A DNA stretch of 64,000 bases from Xanthoparmelia taractica (taxonomy: Eukaryota > Ascomycota > Lecanoromycetes > Lecanorales > Parmeliaceae). The stretch is from assembly GCA_033085395.1 (NCBI GenBank), contig JANQBS010000033.1, positions 124,001 through 188,000 on the forward strand, in the 5' to 3' direction. Shown here piece after piece: positions 1 to 10,538 of the stretch (position 1 is the first letter of the stretch; each line of letters starts with the position of its first letter). A model generated the notes under the pieces. The model was not told where the DNA came from. It searched no databases and was given only the letters and a program-made list of their open reading frames with translations. The position numbers and the translations under genes are program-made.

Positions 1-1608
1 CATCTGGGGTTCTCTTTGGCCGGTTTTTAACAGGGCCGCTATGGCGTGTATCTGGTATGGGGTTCAGTCATGGATTGGAGGTGTGTTCTCTCACGCGTCC
101 GCTTAGGTACGCCATACTGATGTTGGCACAGGCGAATGCGTTACCCTAATGATTCGCTCGATCTGGACCTCCTACCAAAATATTCCAAATAGCATGCCGA
201 GTAGCTCAGGAACAAAGACAAGGGATTTTGTCAGCTTCTTCCTCTTCTGGGCCTGCAGCTTGCCAGCCATCTGGTTCCCCGTGCACAAGATCCGCCATCT
301 CTTCACCTTCAAAGCTTACTTCGTGCCCCCAGCCGGCGTCGCCTTTTTCATTTGGGCGATCGTCAAGGCCCATGGAATTGGACCCATTGTACACCAGCCG
401 GCAACGAAGTCTGGGGGTGCGTTGGGATGGGCTATGGTTCAAGGGATCATGTCGTCAATTGCAAATTTCGCAACGCTGATCGTAAGCTACTTTCCTGACC
501 CAGTCTTTCCTCATCCATGCAGAATCTCGAGTTACAAGGCATAACCCGGAAGTATCGTACCCTTCAAATTTTCAACAACTCAAAAACTGTCTTCGAATGG
601 CTTTGCTAACCCTGAGATGTTTGATAGGTCAATGATCCTGATTTTGCCCGTTTTGCAAAGAAGCCAAAAGACGCACTATGGTCTCAATTCATCACCATCC
701 CTGTGGGCTTTGCGGTGACATCTTTCATCGGTATCATTGTTTCGTCTTCTTCGGCTGTTATCTATGGAAAGCCGATCTGGAATCCGTTAGACTTATTGGC
801 TTATTTCTTGGTGAATCCTAATAACGGGAAGACAGCGAACGGAGCTGCTAGGTTTGGCGTGTTCATCATTTCGTTCGCCTTCGCCTTGGCTCAGCTGGGT
901 ACAAACATTGCTGCGAACTCCGTGTCTGCCGGAACGGATATGACAGCCCTTCTCCCGCGGTATCTCAATATTAGACGAGGTGGTTACATTTGCGCTGCTG
1001 TCGGTTTAGCGATGTGTCCATGGTGAGTCATCCCCACTGCCGTAGACAAGCCGGTCACTCATATATTCGGTAACAGGAACCTGCTCTCCGCTTCCAATAA
1101 CTTTACAACCTATCTATCCGCCTACTCGGTCTTCCTCTCTTCCATCGCTGGCGTTATCATCTGCGATTACTACGTCGTCCGCCGCGGTTACTACGAGATA
1201 AGAGACCTCTACTCAGCCCGCAAAACATCCCCTTACTTCTTCACTTTCGGCTTCCACTGGCGCGGATACGCAGCCTACATCTGTGGTATCCTCATCAACA
1301 TTGTCGGATTCGTTGGCGCCATTGGAAAGCCTGTGCCTGCGGGTGCCAGCTACATCTACAATATCAACTTCTTCGCTGGTTTCATTGTCGCGGGCCTGAC
1401 ATACTGGGCCTTGTGCAAGATTTCTCCGATTCCGGCCTGCAGTGAGAAATGGATGGAGGTTGGGGATGAAATCAGGAATGTCAGTGTTGCTTATGGGGCG
1501 GAGGGGTATGAGGATGATAGTGTTAGCGCGGATAGTGGAAAATATAAGGGCGATGAGGAAGGGCAGACGGCCGTTCGAGAGAGGCAGGTTGGGAAGGATG
1601 TTCTTTAA
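1..1608 (+). CDS. NCS1-family nucleobase/allantoin-type permease, 3' part (5' end outside window)
   Basis: C-terminal part of a plasma-membrane proton symporter of the NCS1 family (Fur4/Dal4 type: uracil, uridine or allantoin). Exons 1-80, 132-481, 628-1022 and 1077-1608 join in frame; introns are 81-131, 482-627 and 1023-1076, all GT-AG. The joined frame reads WIGGECVTLMIRSIW across the first junction and ATLIVNDPDFARFAKKP across the second, both typical of Fur4-like proteins, followed by several hydrophobic helices (for example GFAVTSFIGIIVSSSSAVIY). The last exon carries GVIICDYYVVRRGYYEIRDLY and a hydrophilic acidic tail. The N-terminal helices lie outside the window, so substrate cannot be assigned. 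The 146-bp second intron could hide a small exon, but direct joining gives the expected protein. Confidence 0.88.
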
Positions 1609-2684
1609 ACAGGAAGGACGATGGGTTTAATTGTTTCACATAAATGTTTTTTTTTTTTTTGGAACGTTGGATCATTGATGCATGATGAATAATGACCGAT
1701 GCATGCTGAGTGTGTATGTCCAAATGCTCTGGAGGCGAGGACTTATAAGACTTTTCCTGAATATCCAACTTATTGTTATGGCAGACATTGTCGACTTGCC
1801 TAACGTCATGCCACTGATCTCATGATATCACAGAAAATGGACATGAACAGGCTACTTCTTTGTACCAGCGCCATTAAGAATCGAACCTTGTATATGTAAC
1901 ACAACCACATCAACAATCTCTCATTGATAGACTCCGGCTCTCCTCCAAACGGCCAACATTGACTCACGCATCGTTTCCCTGTAGATATAGTCATTAGAGG
2001 TGTCGTAGACTTTACTCGCCATTTGCTCGGTTGTTGTCATCTCAAGGTCATCATAGACTAGTCTGTGAAAGGGCCAATCATGCCATCATGAGTAGCCTTC
2101 TTCCAGTTGGTGTCTGAATACTTTCTCGTACTCGGAAAGTAGAGGATAACTTGGAGTAAGGCTGCATGTATGAACAAACGGTGACCAATGCGTAATCCTC
2201 ATGTTTTTGAAAAATAAAAGCCCTGATCGTACAATTCATCTTGCGGGTAAAGTTGTTCTATACCGAATCTACGATGCTCCAGGCGAAAGCCTGGGTTGAA
2301 AGTGTTGTGCTAACTTATAGAGTAAGCAAATTTCTCCGACCGCCTAAGATTCTGCAGGTTTTCAACAGTCAGCACTTTAAGATTTTATCAGACGATGTGG
2401 TGCCTTGAACGCAGACATGCTATTATTATCAGAACATGATATGGCTGCTGATGCTGCGTGAGATGCACCTCTTTTGGCACAACAGCCTCAAGGTGAACAG
2501 CTTTTCTTGCCATCATGGGTGACGCGTTCGATCATGCAGGCCGTATGCCATACCAGCCCTACTCAATAACGCAGCAGGCTTGAAGCAACACGCGTCTTTA
2601 GCTGCTCGATCTGTGCGACATTAATTGATATACTACTGACAGGAGAAGGGAAAGGTAGACACTACAGTGTTTTCAACAGTAATC
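1609..2684. other. Intergenic region without recognised gene
   Basis: About 1.1 kb between the permease and the next plus-strand gene. It holds a T-homopolymer near 1648-1661, shortly after the permease stop and probably in its 3' UTR. Short open frames here lack coding character. I see no RNA gene or element. Confidence 0.5.
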
Positions 2685-4445
2685 ATGGCCAGCGACACCA
2701 CAATTTCCACCATAGCTCTGGCCGTCGCTTTAGTGGCGCTCATCACAACTGTCAGTCAAGTCCTGGGCCAGTTCTTAGCAACAGCAGATGGCTACCGAAG
2801 ATGCCAGTCTTCAGTGATGGGTCGGTGGGCGAAGTTGACGCACCGCAGATTCCGTTGGAGTGAGATGCGATTCGAGACCCTTTATACGACACCACAGTTC
2901 GGTCTCTTCCCCTATACGCCAGGCCAATCCGTTTCAAAAGAGACAGACGCCTACGGCACAAAGGAAATGCGCTATCAACTTGACGGATCTGCCTGGTCCA
3001 AGGAAGCCACATACTGCGAAACCACGCGCGGACCGCATTGTGCTGGCGGTACCGAAAATGTCTCGTGGTTGAGGTTCATAGAAGCCTTGCACAGGAACAC
3101 GGAGGATTCCTTAAAACTCTTCGGGGTTTCATTCAAGGACGTTGCCTCGAAGAAAGAGCTGAGGGATAGTGTCAATCAAGTAGCTCAAGGAAAGATATTG
3201 GACGGCATTGCCCAGAATGCATTTGGGTCGCAGGGTTATCTGATACCGGACCTGAAGTTGCAAAGGAGATCATGGGACTTTGTGCCGCCAGAGGTTGTGC
3301 GACCATTGGCGTCTGTGATGGTCTGTGATCTCGCGGTGATGGCTCGACGTCTAGGCATGATATGGAAGCAGTTCGAGCCTCTCGAAGGGAATCTAAGGGC
3401 AGAGGGCAATGGACACACAATCACTTCTACGGCTGTGAGATCTGTGGGTACGGTACTCCAAATTGGCGTCAAAGATTTTCTGCCGAGTGGAGATCCAGCT
3501 GAAGAATTCAACGAGCTCTACATCCCTTCCGAGGCAGCGGACAAAATGGGTTTTGGTCTGGTACCAGGCGAAGCAAGCCTTGGCGTCCCAGATTATAATT
3601 TAGGGACAGAAGAGGAGGTGCTGGCAACATTACGAAATGTAGTGGACCCAAGCCGTGAAGCCGCAGGAACAGTGAAAGCGATACTAGAAGCGAATCCTGG
3701 CTGGACACCCGGGATTCCAGATATCATTGGCTTCGCAGCGCCCATGATCCGTCAGCCCCATTCCTCCATCGTCCGCGTGCCACAACCCGCAGGCTGTGCA
3801 GTGGGCTTGACGCAGCAGCTAGAAGGGTTCGTCGTCTTCCACAGACGCCTAGTTGACCTCGTTGAAGAGAGGGATGCAAAAGGCGAACCTGTTTCGAAAC
3901 AGACCCGGTCGATACTCCGTCAATATGCAGAATTGAATTATCGCTACGGCGAGCAGTGGGAAAACCAGGAGGTTTGCAATCTGAAACTAAATGATCGCTC
4001 CATGGAGTTCTTGGACGATTTGCATGGAAGGCATCTGGCTGCTACGAAATACCTCAAAGACTTGATGGCCCACTATAATGGCACAGGCGAGGAATCGCAG
4101 GTCTTTAGCTATACGGATCTTATGTATGCCCACATACGACATGCGGTCAACTACTTCCCTGAGGCCCTCGAACGAATCAATGCCTCACCCTCGCGAGCAA
4201 GAGACCACTATGGCATGCGGGTAGCCGGATGGATTACGGAGGGAGCACATATATACTTTGACAATATACCAAAGGTGATTGGAGACATGCGAAATAAAGG
4301 CTTTGACCAGCCGGAAATCGTGGAGGAGGCTTGGTTGACTATGATGTGGAAAGCATTTTTATGGCATCGCTGCCACTTCATGGTTGAGGGTCAGCGGGTT
4401 CCGAGCTCGAATTGGGGAAGCAGATTGCCTGTCTACATCGGATAA
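2685..4445 (+). CDS. Conserved fungal protein with N-terminal membrane anchor, 586 aa
   Basis: Single-exon gene. I chose the ATG at 2685 (MASDTTISTIALAVALVAL) because it has A at -3 and G at +4; the frame extends upstream only to a GTG. Residues 5-30 form one hydrophobic helix, probably a signal anchor, and the rest is soluble. The protein is rich in Trp and aromatic residues, with a conserved-looking C-terminus (WITEGAHIYFDNIPKVIGDM, then EAWLTMMWKAFLWHRCHFMV). It resembles, from memory, fungal proteins often labelled modin, a label without established biochemistry. No catalytic motif is visible. The family is confined to filamentous fungi as far as I recall. Function unknown. Confidence 0.8.
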   Translation: MASDTTISTIALAVALVALITTVSQVLGQFLATADGYRRCQSSVMGRWAKLTHRRFRWSEMRFETLYTTPQFGLFPYTPGQSVSKETDAYGTKEMRYQLDGSAWSKEATYCETTRGPHCAGGTENVSWLRFIEALHRNTEDSLKLFGVSFKDVASKKELRDSVNQVAQGKILDGIAQNAFGSQGYLIPDLKLQRRSWDFVPPEVVRPLASVMVCDLAVMARRLGMIWKQFEPLEGNLRAEGNGHTITSTAVRSVGTVLQIGVKDFLPSGDPAEEFNELYIPSEAADKMGFGLVPGEASLGVPDYNLGTEEEVLATLRNVVDPSREAAGTVKAILEANPGWTPGIPDIIGFAAPMIRQPHSSIVRVPQPAGCAVGLTQQLEGFVVFHRRLVDLVEERDAKGEPVSKQTRSILRQYAELNYRYGEQWENQEVCNLKLNDRSMEFLDDLHGRHLAATKYLKDLMAHYNGTGEESQVFSYTDLMYAHIRHAVNYFPEALERINASPSRARDHYGMRVAGWITEGAHIYFDNIPKVIGDMRNKGFDQPEIVEEAWLTMMWKAFLWHRCHFMVEGQRVPSSNWGSRLPVYIG

Positions 4446-4746
4446 GCAAGAAAGTCTTCACGTATTTGAATGTACAGCGGACTAAAGGGAGCAAAGACTG
4501 TTTCTGCCGATAGCAAAGATGATACCTTACCCAGCTCAAAAGCCTGGGATTTTGACGGTTGTCTATCGAAGAGCGGAGTCTTGATCTGTCACATGCTCGA
4601 TTAAAATCCGCCTGCCAATACCTACACAGTCCCATGCGGTGCAGAACAACGATTGTGCACAGATCGATTTAGATCAACGCCCAGATCTGCCATTTTATTG
4701 GTATTTCGGCTAGCAGATTGCTGCACGAGAAGAATCGACGTAGCTG
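4446..4746. other. Short convergent intergenic spacer
   Basis: 301 bp between the stops of a plus-strand and a minus-strand gene, so it should hold both 3' UTRs. Nothing else is recognised. Confidence 0.5.
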
Positions 4747-5553
4747 CTAACTTCGATACCAGTACCTCATCGCCATACCAAATACCACAACTGGCACGAG
4801 ATACTTGCTCAGCGCCGTGGCTCCCCCCTTAATAAGCTCCCACTGAGTCTCACGGATTTTGGCTTTCAAAGCAGCAAATTCATTGACCCTTGGAAACGGT
4901 AGGCCCTCTGGCACCTCCTTCCCCAGAAACTTGCACAATGGTCCCCATCCCTCACCCAAACGAAACTCCAATAACTTTTCCTTCGGCGCAGCCTCTCTGA
5001 TCCGTCTGTAATGCTCTCGATAAACCCCGCGAGCATTCTGGCGCAGCTCATCCGGAGTCTTGGCGTGAAAGTATCCATAGACGACTTTGCGACTCATAAG
5101 CCCAATCTGGCTTCCAACCAAAGGTTCTACGTAGTTGACAGTCACATCGGCGACTCTACTAAACAGCTCTGTGATAACGGTTGCATCAAAACTCTTGTAC
5201 CAATCCTCGACATCCCTCTCCACGAGAATGATCTTGGCCTCCGGATAGGCAACCATGAGCTCCTCCCAGAAGCTAGCGCAGGGCATATCGGTGACGGCGG
5301 CACAGTGCCCGAGAAAAGCGTCGAATTCTGCACGGCCGTAAGGTTTGCCTTGGTTGAAGAATTTGGCATTGACAGCTTCCATCCATGGGGGCCCAAGTTC
5401 GGGGTGCGATATCAAGTCAAAGCCATGGGCGGTATGGTCATAACCGAGGGTCTCGAGCGCCGATCGCATGGATGCTGTTCCTGTGCGTGGAAGGCCGAGG
5501 GCAAGAACTTGCATGGGTACTTTTCGGCTGGTAGGAGATGGGGTTTGGTCCAT
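4747..5553 (-). CDS. Sulfotransferase-like P-loop protein, 268 aa
   Basis: Single exon on the minus strand. The start is the ATG at 5553 (MDQTPSPTSRKVPMQV); the frame runs further upstream only to a TTG. Near residue 18 the sequence VLALGLPRTGTASM is the PAPS-binding P-loop of the fungal/algal sulfotransferase family (Sulfotransfer_4 type). Further on, AKIILVERDVEDWYKSFDAT matches the second conserved block (3'-phosphate binding) with its xxRDPxxWxxS-like pattern. The C-terminus is hydrophobic (YLVPVVVFGMAMRYWY), suggesting a tail-anchored membrane protein. Such proteins are often misannotated as NAD-dependent epimerases. The substrate is unknown. It is transcribed towards the preceding plus-strand gene. 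Confidence 0.82.
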   Translation of the reverse strand: MDQTPSPTSRKVPMQVLALGLPRTGTASMRSALETLGYDHTAHGFDLISHPELGPPWMEAVNAKFFNQGKPYGRAEFDAFLGHCAAVTDMPCASFWEELMVAYPEAKIILVERDVEDWYKSFDATVITELFSRVADVTVNYVEPLVGSQIGLMSRKVVYGYFHAKTPDELRQNARGVYREHYRRIREAAPKEKLLEFRLGEGWGPLCKFLGKEVPEGLPFPRVNEFAALKAKIRETQWELIKGGATALSKYLVPVVVFGMAMRYWYRS

Positions 5554-6203
5554 AGTGTTTGCAACGACTCGCAATTAGGAGGTGAGGTTACTGGTTAGGA
5601 AGTTGTTTTCGGAAATGTACGAAGTAAATTCGTTTTATGAAGGAGTGGTAAAAGATACAACCACATGAAGCGCCGGGCCGAGTAGCAGGCACCCTGTCCC
5701 AAATGCAACCTTGCTTCCCTAGCGTCCAATTCACAACAGCAGCCCGGGGTGCGAATCCCTCAACTCTCTCAACAAGGATATGTCACTCTTAGTCTTTGAT
5801 GGGCCTAATCTCCATGTCTTGTTTGCCATTGTTGGATCTTCGTACTGGATCTTCATAATAAGAGCATTGAAAGACCATAGACGTGTCTTCCCACCATCGC
5901 TAAGAGCCATGCTTCCTTCTCAAATTGCTTTTCTGGCAAAGGACTCGCTCAAACGTGATATAATCCTCTTCTTTTGAAAGCTATTCGAGCCGGGTTTCTG
6001 TCGAATGTGTCGAAAGTGCAAGCCGTTGAGCTCAAATGCAAAGTCGTAGTCGTAAGAAAGGACTGGTTGAAATCAAGCTGCCAGTCGCCGAGCGGCATGC
6101 ATAAACGCAACCCTAACGCCGTATCCCATCTCAGAGATCCTTCTTATTTTCAGGTAACGGAGAATGTCTCGCAATTCAGGCCTGCCCAATGGGGCACTGC
6201 GCG
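5554..6203. other. Intergenic region
   Basis: Upstream of the sulfotransferase-like gene and downstream of the broken small frame that ends at 6204. Short open frames at 5780-6219 do not resemble proteins. No element recognised. Confidence 0.4.
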
Positions 6204-6503
6204 TCAGGCGAGGACGTAGTTTCCCTTGTGTATAACCTCCTTCGCGTTGACCCATTGTCCATCTCGGGGTCCAACCTTCCCCTCGCGCCGCAGCATGTAA
6301 TAAAGCTCGCCAGGCGGCGCCCTTATCTCGCCATCGATATAATATCGCACCTTACCAGCACCTTTCTGAAAAGCCTCTTGCCCAAATCGGTCTTGTCCGC
6401 TTTGTTCGCGGTGATGGCGAAAGGCGTTGTGCCGCTGGAAGTCGTCGTCGCTCTATTTGCCCCAGTAGGAGGCCGACCTTCCTCCTTTTGTTCTCGCGCT
6501 CAT
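6204..6503 (-). pseudogene. Small conserved-looking reading frame interrupted by one in-frame TAG
   Basis: On the minus strand an ATG at 6503 opens a frame (MSARTKGGRSASYWGK) that meets a TAG at 6455-6453 and then continues uninterrupted, in the same frame, for 82 codons to a TGA at 6206-6204. The downstream part reads SDDDFQRHNAFRHHREQ, then GAGKVRYYIDGEIRAPPGEL and DGQWVNAKEVIHKGNYVLA, and has the composition of a real small protein. The continuity suggests a single nonsense change in a gene of about 98 aa. Alternatives are stop-codon readthrough, an upstream exon spliced to the AAATAG acceptor at the same point, or a sequencing error. I do not recognise the family. Confidence 0.4.
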
Positions 6504-6782
6504 TGAGATCCCGATGACGATTTACTTTGGTCACGATAGGGTAGGTGGTGAATGGAGAAGTGGATAGGCTGGGGCTGTGATAAGGAGAAGAGCTGGCGCT
6601 TAATTACAGTCCTGGCCAATGGGATCGGGATCAGCTTATCATTTCAGCCTCGCCTTTGTGGGAAAGGATTTGGGAGCTGCCGCCGATACAACCTGATGAT
6701 GATGATGATCAATCCCTTTTTTCTAGCACTCGAATATACCAAGACGCGTTCAGGCGACCTTATATACGTTTTACTTCTCATA

Positions 6783-9036
6783 ATGGCGACAGCGAGCGAT
6801 GCAAAATTATGGCTCTGGAGAGACTATAGTCGTCGCTACCTTGATCGTGAGTAGACGCCATATGGAGAAAGACGCGATTGCTAACGTTCTGCGACGAGAC
6901 GAGCAGAACGGCAGATACTTGCCACTGACTTCTGGTCTCAATGGATGACAGCTTTTGTTGCTGTGTGTCTGACTCTTACAAGTCCTTATGTCTTTAAGAT
7001 AGTCAAGAGCTTTCTAGTCTGGCTTATTGGTCTTTTTAGTTGGTTGACTACAGAATGGAATAATACCCATCTAGCAATACCTTCTTCGTCAGCGTCTAGT
7101 ATCGCTGAAAGCCCGACTCCACCAAGGCAGAATCAGCGGGTTGATTATGGGACAATGAAGAAATCGGATGATCGTACAGGATCGAATATGCCTGATGGCC
7201 AATGGGCAAATGGCAAATTAACCAGTGCAGTGAACAGCAAGTCTGCTAATCAGCGGGACATTGCCGAACCTGTATTCGGAGCGCAGCACCCACAAACCAA
7301 TGCAACACTGCCTGCTACAGAAAGTCATTCTGAGTCAGAAGGCCGAGCATCATCAGTCCATGCTGACCAAAGTCCTGCGGATGCACTGAAGGATTCTCCT
7401 GACAGTCGCGAATTTGTATGGAAGTCTATCAAGTCTCTACTACATCGTGGAGCCAAAGAAGTCGACGCCCCATCTACCGTAACGATTGTGGTAAGTACTG
7501 TTCTCTTTGGCCTTTTTGTTGCACAAGCAATAGCCGGCGTATTCTCGGCCAAGATTGCTTCCGACAGAGCTGGCCTGTCTTCGTCGCAGCATTGTGGCAT
7601 CTGGCAATTCAATGAGGATGCTGGTGGAGAGGCCGCTGATCGGGATGATTGGAACAATTATCAGAAGGAGGCTCGAGCAAGCCAGTATGCTCGGACCTGC
7701 TACAACTCACCGGATCCCACAGAGCCTTTCTCCTGTAGGGTTTTCTATAATCAAAGCATTGCATACACCACCAAGACCCATCGGGAATGTCCGTTCGCGT
7801 CGTCTGAGCTCTGTCATGATGGACTTTATTCGGCTGTCTCCTTCGATACTGGCTATGTCGATGCCAGTGTCATTGGCATCAACTCTCCCAAGACTCATAA
7901 GTTTCGTCGAACAACAAGCTGCTCCCCACTGAACATGTCGGAACCATACGTCCTACGATCTTCTTCAGGCACCAACAGCACAGCCTACCACTATTACTAT
8001 GGCCCTAAGGACAACACAGATTACACATTCAATACATCTGGCCAACCATTTGATTGGCTTGTGCCGGTGTACTCGGTAAAGTAAGTACCGCAGCTCTAAT
8101 CAATTCTCCTCAACCTTCCTACTTAGTGATCAGACGTTGATCGCTAGCAGCACGTATTTCTCTTCGCTCTATCCCGAAAGTGACTATTGGCATCCATTAC
8201 CAGAGCTCAAGCCACCGGCCAATAGCACGCTCACGATCCTCTTTGTTTCTTCTATGCATATTTATCATACCAAGCCGAGCTTCGATCCTATCTTTCCTGC
8301 CAAAGAACCACATTATTTCGACGACTACCGTGAGGCTTACTATTTCAACGCGGACCCTCGAGCCCGAGCTCTTGCTTGTGTGGATACTAGTGAGCTGTGC
8401 TCTCCGGACGGTACGACTTGTTGGTCCATGACTTCAGCGCTGCCGTCAGACGTCAATTCGTCTCCAGGATACTGGCTGATGAAATGGGCCTTGGAGAATT
8501 CGAATATCTACGATTCGATCAAGTGGCGGCTAGGCACCGCACTGCTCGCCCAAGAGAGCGTCAGTCAGTCTATATCAATTCCTCTAAGCCCTGATCAATG
8601 GCAGCTGGAAGCCAGTCAGCTATTTGCGACTTCCCTGGCTCGGGTCCAGTACGATGCGTGGAAAATCGCCACTGGCGAAGACCGCGGACGGCCGGGATAT
8701 GTTGAAGTGACCCCTGACGAGGCCAAAGGCCGTCTATGCGGTTTGTACAAGTTCAAGACGTCTGATTATACTAATGTCAACTTGGCTGGCTTTGTTGGAC
8801 TCCCATTGCTAGCGATCACCATCTTCGTTCTGAGCCGGGACGCAAGTGTCGTTGGGTTGGGCCTTAAAGAAGACGGGAGCGCCGCCTCTGAGCCTCTCAT
8901 CATTGACGTTATTGTCAGATTTATATGTTATATCTTGCTCCGCCTCATTGTAGGTATATATACGGGCACTGCTACTCTCTTCCGGAAAACGGGCCGTTAC
9001 ATCAAAAGCCGAAGATCTGATTCGAGTTCGTCTTGA
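6783..9036 (+). CDS. Multi-pass membrane protein with large Cys-containing extracellular loop, 715 aa
   Basis: Three exons: 6783-6846, 6907-8080 and 8127-9036. Intron 1 (60 bp) has a GCTAAC branch site; intron 2 is 46 bp. Splicing joins SRRYLD to QRQILATDFWSQWMTAF and PVYSV to NDQTLIASSTYF, keeping the frame open. Predicted membrane segments lie near residues 36-70 (FVAVCLTLTSPYVFKIVKSF onward), around 205-225 (TIVVSTVLFGLFVAQAIAGV) and near the C-terminus (LAGFVGLPLLAITIFVL). Between the last two is a long, probably lumenal or extracellular, region with many Cys and Asn-X-Ser/Thr sites. The segment before the second helix is Ser-rich and likely disordered. This architecture is common among uncharacterised Pezizomycotina membrane proteins. 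Function unknown. Confidence 0.75.
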
Positions 9037-9613
9037 TCACTTCTAAAAACGGGGTGGATATTGGGTACGTACTCAGATTCTTGGAATCACGCGCAAGATT
9101 TTCTCCAGATGCTCGAACAAATGACCTGATCTTTGAGGAGCTCGATGTATCACGTCTTGTACACACATAAAGGCCTATCAACTTTTTCAACGTCCTCATT
9201 GCAATACACCCTATGTCCCGCCTCGCGACGCAACGACTCTACGTCCATTCAACCCCCTGCCTCTTATCCACACAGATGTCGCCATTCTTCACCCTTCTTT
9301 TCCCTTTCTCCTCTCCCCTCGAATCCAACACCCACGCCTTCTCCGGTAACTCGCTTACCATTCCCTGCCATACCTATTCGCACCCCTATTCCCAAAACAC
9401 CTCAATCCTTAATCAACACCGCACAATACCAAAACCCAGCACACAACAATCCTCGCACCATAACACAACCCCCCCTCCTTCCCCCTATTCCCCCGCTTTC
9501 CCCCTCTTTCCCCCCTCTTCCCCCTCTTCCCCCCTCTCCCCGACCCTAGCCTAGCCACCATCTCTCGCAAAACAAAGCAGCATCTCGATCTCTCAAGCCT
9601 CTCATATCACAAC
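9037..9613. other. Intergenic region with a long pyrimidine-rich tract
   Basis: Between convergent genes. From about 9260 to 9548 the plus strand is almost free of G, and 9470-9545 is nearly pure C/T in runs of CCCCCT and CCCCTCTT. Open frames across it are low-complexity and not taken as genes. Confidence 0.6.
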
Positions 9614-10003
9614 CTACTTGCCGTCCGCTCGGACTCGTATATCGGCCATGTTTGCTGATCCGGACGATGCCCGCATGATGGCCGGAGCGTCGTCTTCTCC
9701 AATTGAGCTGGTCTTTCCTTTCCTTTTGTTTTGGCCTTGATCTGATGAGCCGAGATTTGGCCTCGTCGGTGTCTGGGATGTCGTTCGCTGAGACGTTGAA
9801 TGGGAGTACAGCCGAGGGCTCGATATTGCAGAGCTTGAGGCGCATCTGAGCGTTTTCTGTCCAAACAGCCGTGAGAACGGCACGCCGTCTGATTTGAGAT
9901 ATCTCATTTTCGAGCGAGGGGGGATCGGACTGATAGGCAAGAGAGTGGGCGAATGTTTGGGTCAAGGGAGGAGATGCTACAGACGTACTTGCCTAGCAGG
10001 CAT
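9614..10003 (-). CDS. Small minus-strand gene candidate with one intron and an apparent frame discontinuity
   Basis: Start ATG at 10003 gives a 15-nt first exon (MPARQ, 10003-9989). A well-formed intron follows (9988-9930, GTACGT to CTATCAG, with a TTGAC branch site). Exon 2 from 9929 continues in frame as SDPPSLENEISQIRRRAVLT, then LKLCNIEPSAVLPFN and IPDTDEAKSRLIRSRPK. From about 9740 the frame with protein-like character is the one shifted by one base, ending IGEDDAPAIMRASSGSAN to ADIRVRADGK with TAG at 9616-9614. The original frame instead runs on as Arg-rich sequence to 9546. Either a one-base indel in an A-rich stretch or an unseen intron explains this. Family not recognised; the coordinates assume the shifted end. 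Confidence 0.4.
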
Positions 10004-10538
10004 TCGGCCACTATTAGAATTTGAACCCCTCGATAGAGCTAATGCATGCCTGTTTGGGCATGTATACTTGATACCCGGTCGGATATGTTTTGGTATAGGC
10101 GTATACGGGTCAATAGATAGCTGTGAACACAAAGTTAAAGGGGAAGAGAAGGAGCGGAAGCAAGATATGTCTTGTAATAATCTATGAGATAGGTATGTAA
10201 GATAGATGAAAAAGCTTTTAGGATCAAATGAGAAGAGAAGAGAAGAGGTAAGGTCCAGCTCATGGAACCTCTCCGTTTGAAAAAGAAAGATGATCCCCCG
10301 GTTATTCAAAGGCTCTTCAAAGGCATGGATGCCCAAGGCCACGGCCGGATGGCACTTGATGGCAAATGCGCCAAAAAAGGACTCCCGGCCACTCGTCAAT
10401 CGGGATCTGGTGTCCGTCCAAAGACAACCAATCGATCCTGCAGCAACAGCGTCTAGCCGAGGGAGATCTACGCCTCTCGTGTGAGCCTTCAGAAAAAGAG
10501 ACATCCCAACCGTAAAGCTCATCAGAGACACTCCCCAC
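10004..10538. other. Spacer between two minus-strand genes
   Basis: Lies upstream of the small gene that starts at 10003 and downstream of the BRCT-WGR stop. A 208-codon minus-strand open frame crosses it but has no family resemblance and simply overlaps the 5' region of the small gene. No catalytic PARP-like sequence is present here. Confidence 0.4.

Noticed and set aside
5741..5775. tRNA-like string GTGCGAATCCCTC
   Set aside because: Resembles a T-arm by chance; no acceptor stem, D-arm or anticodon arm could be folded around it.
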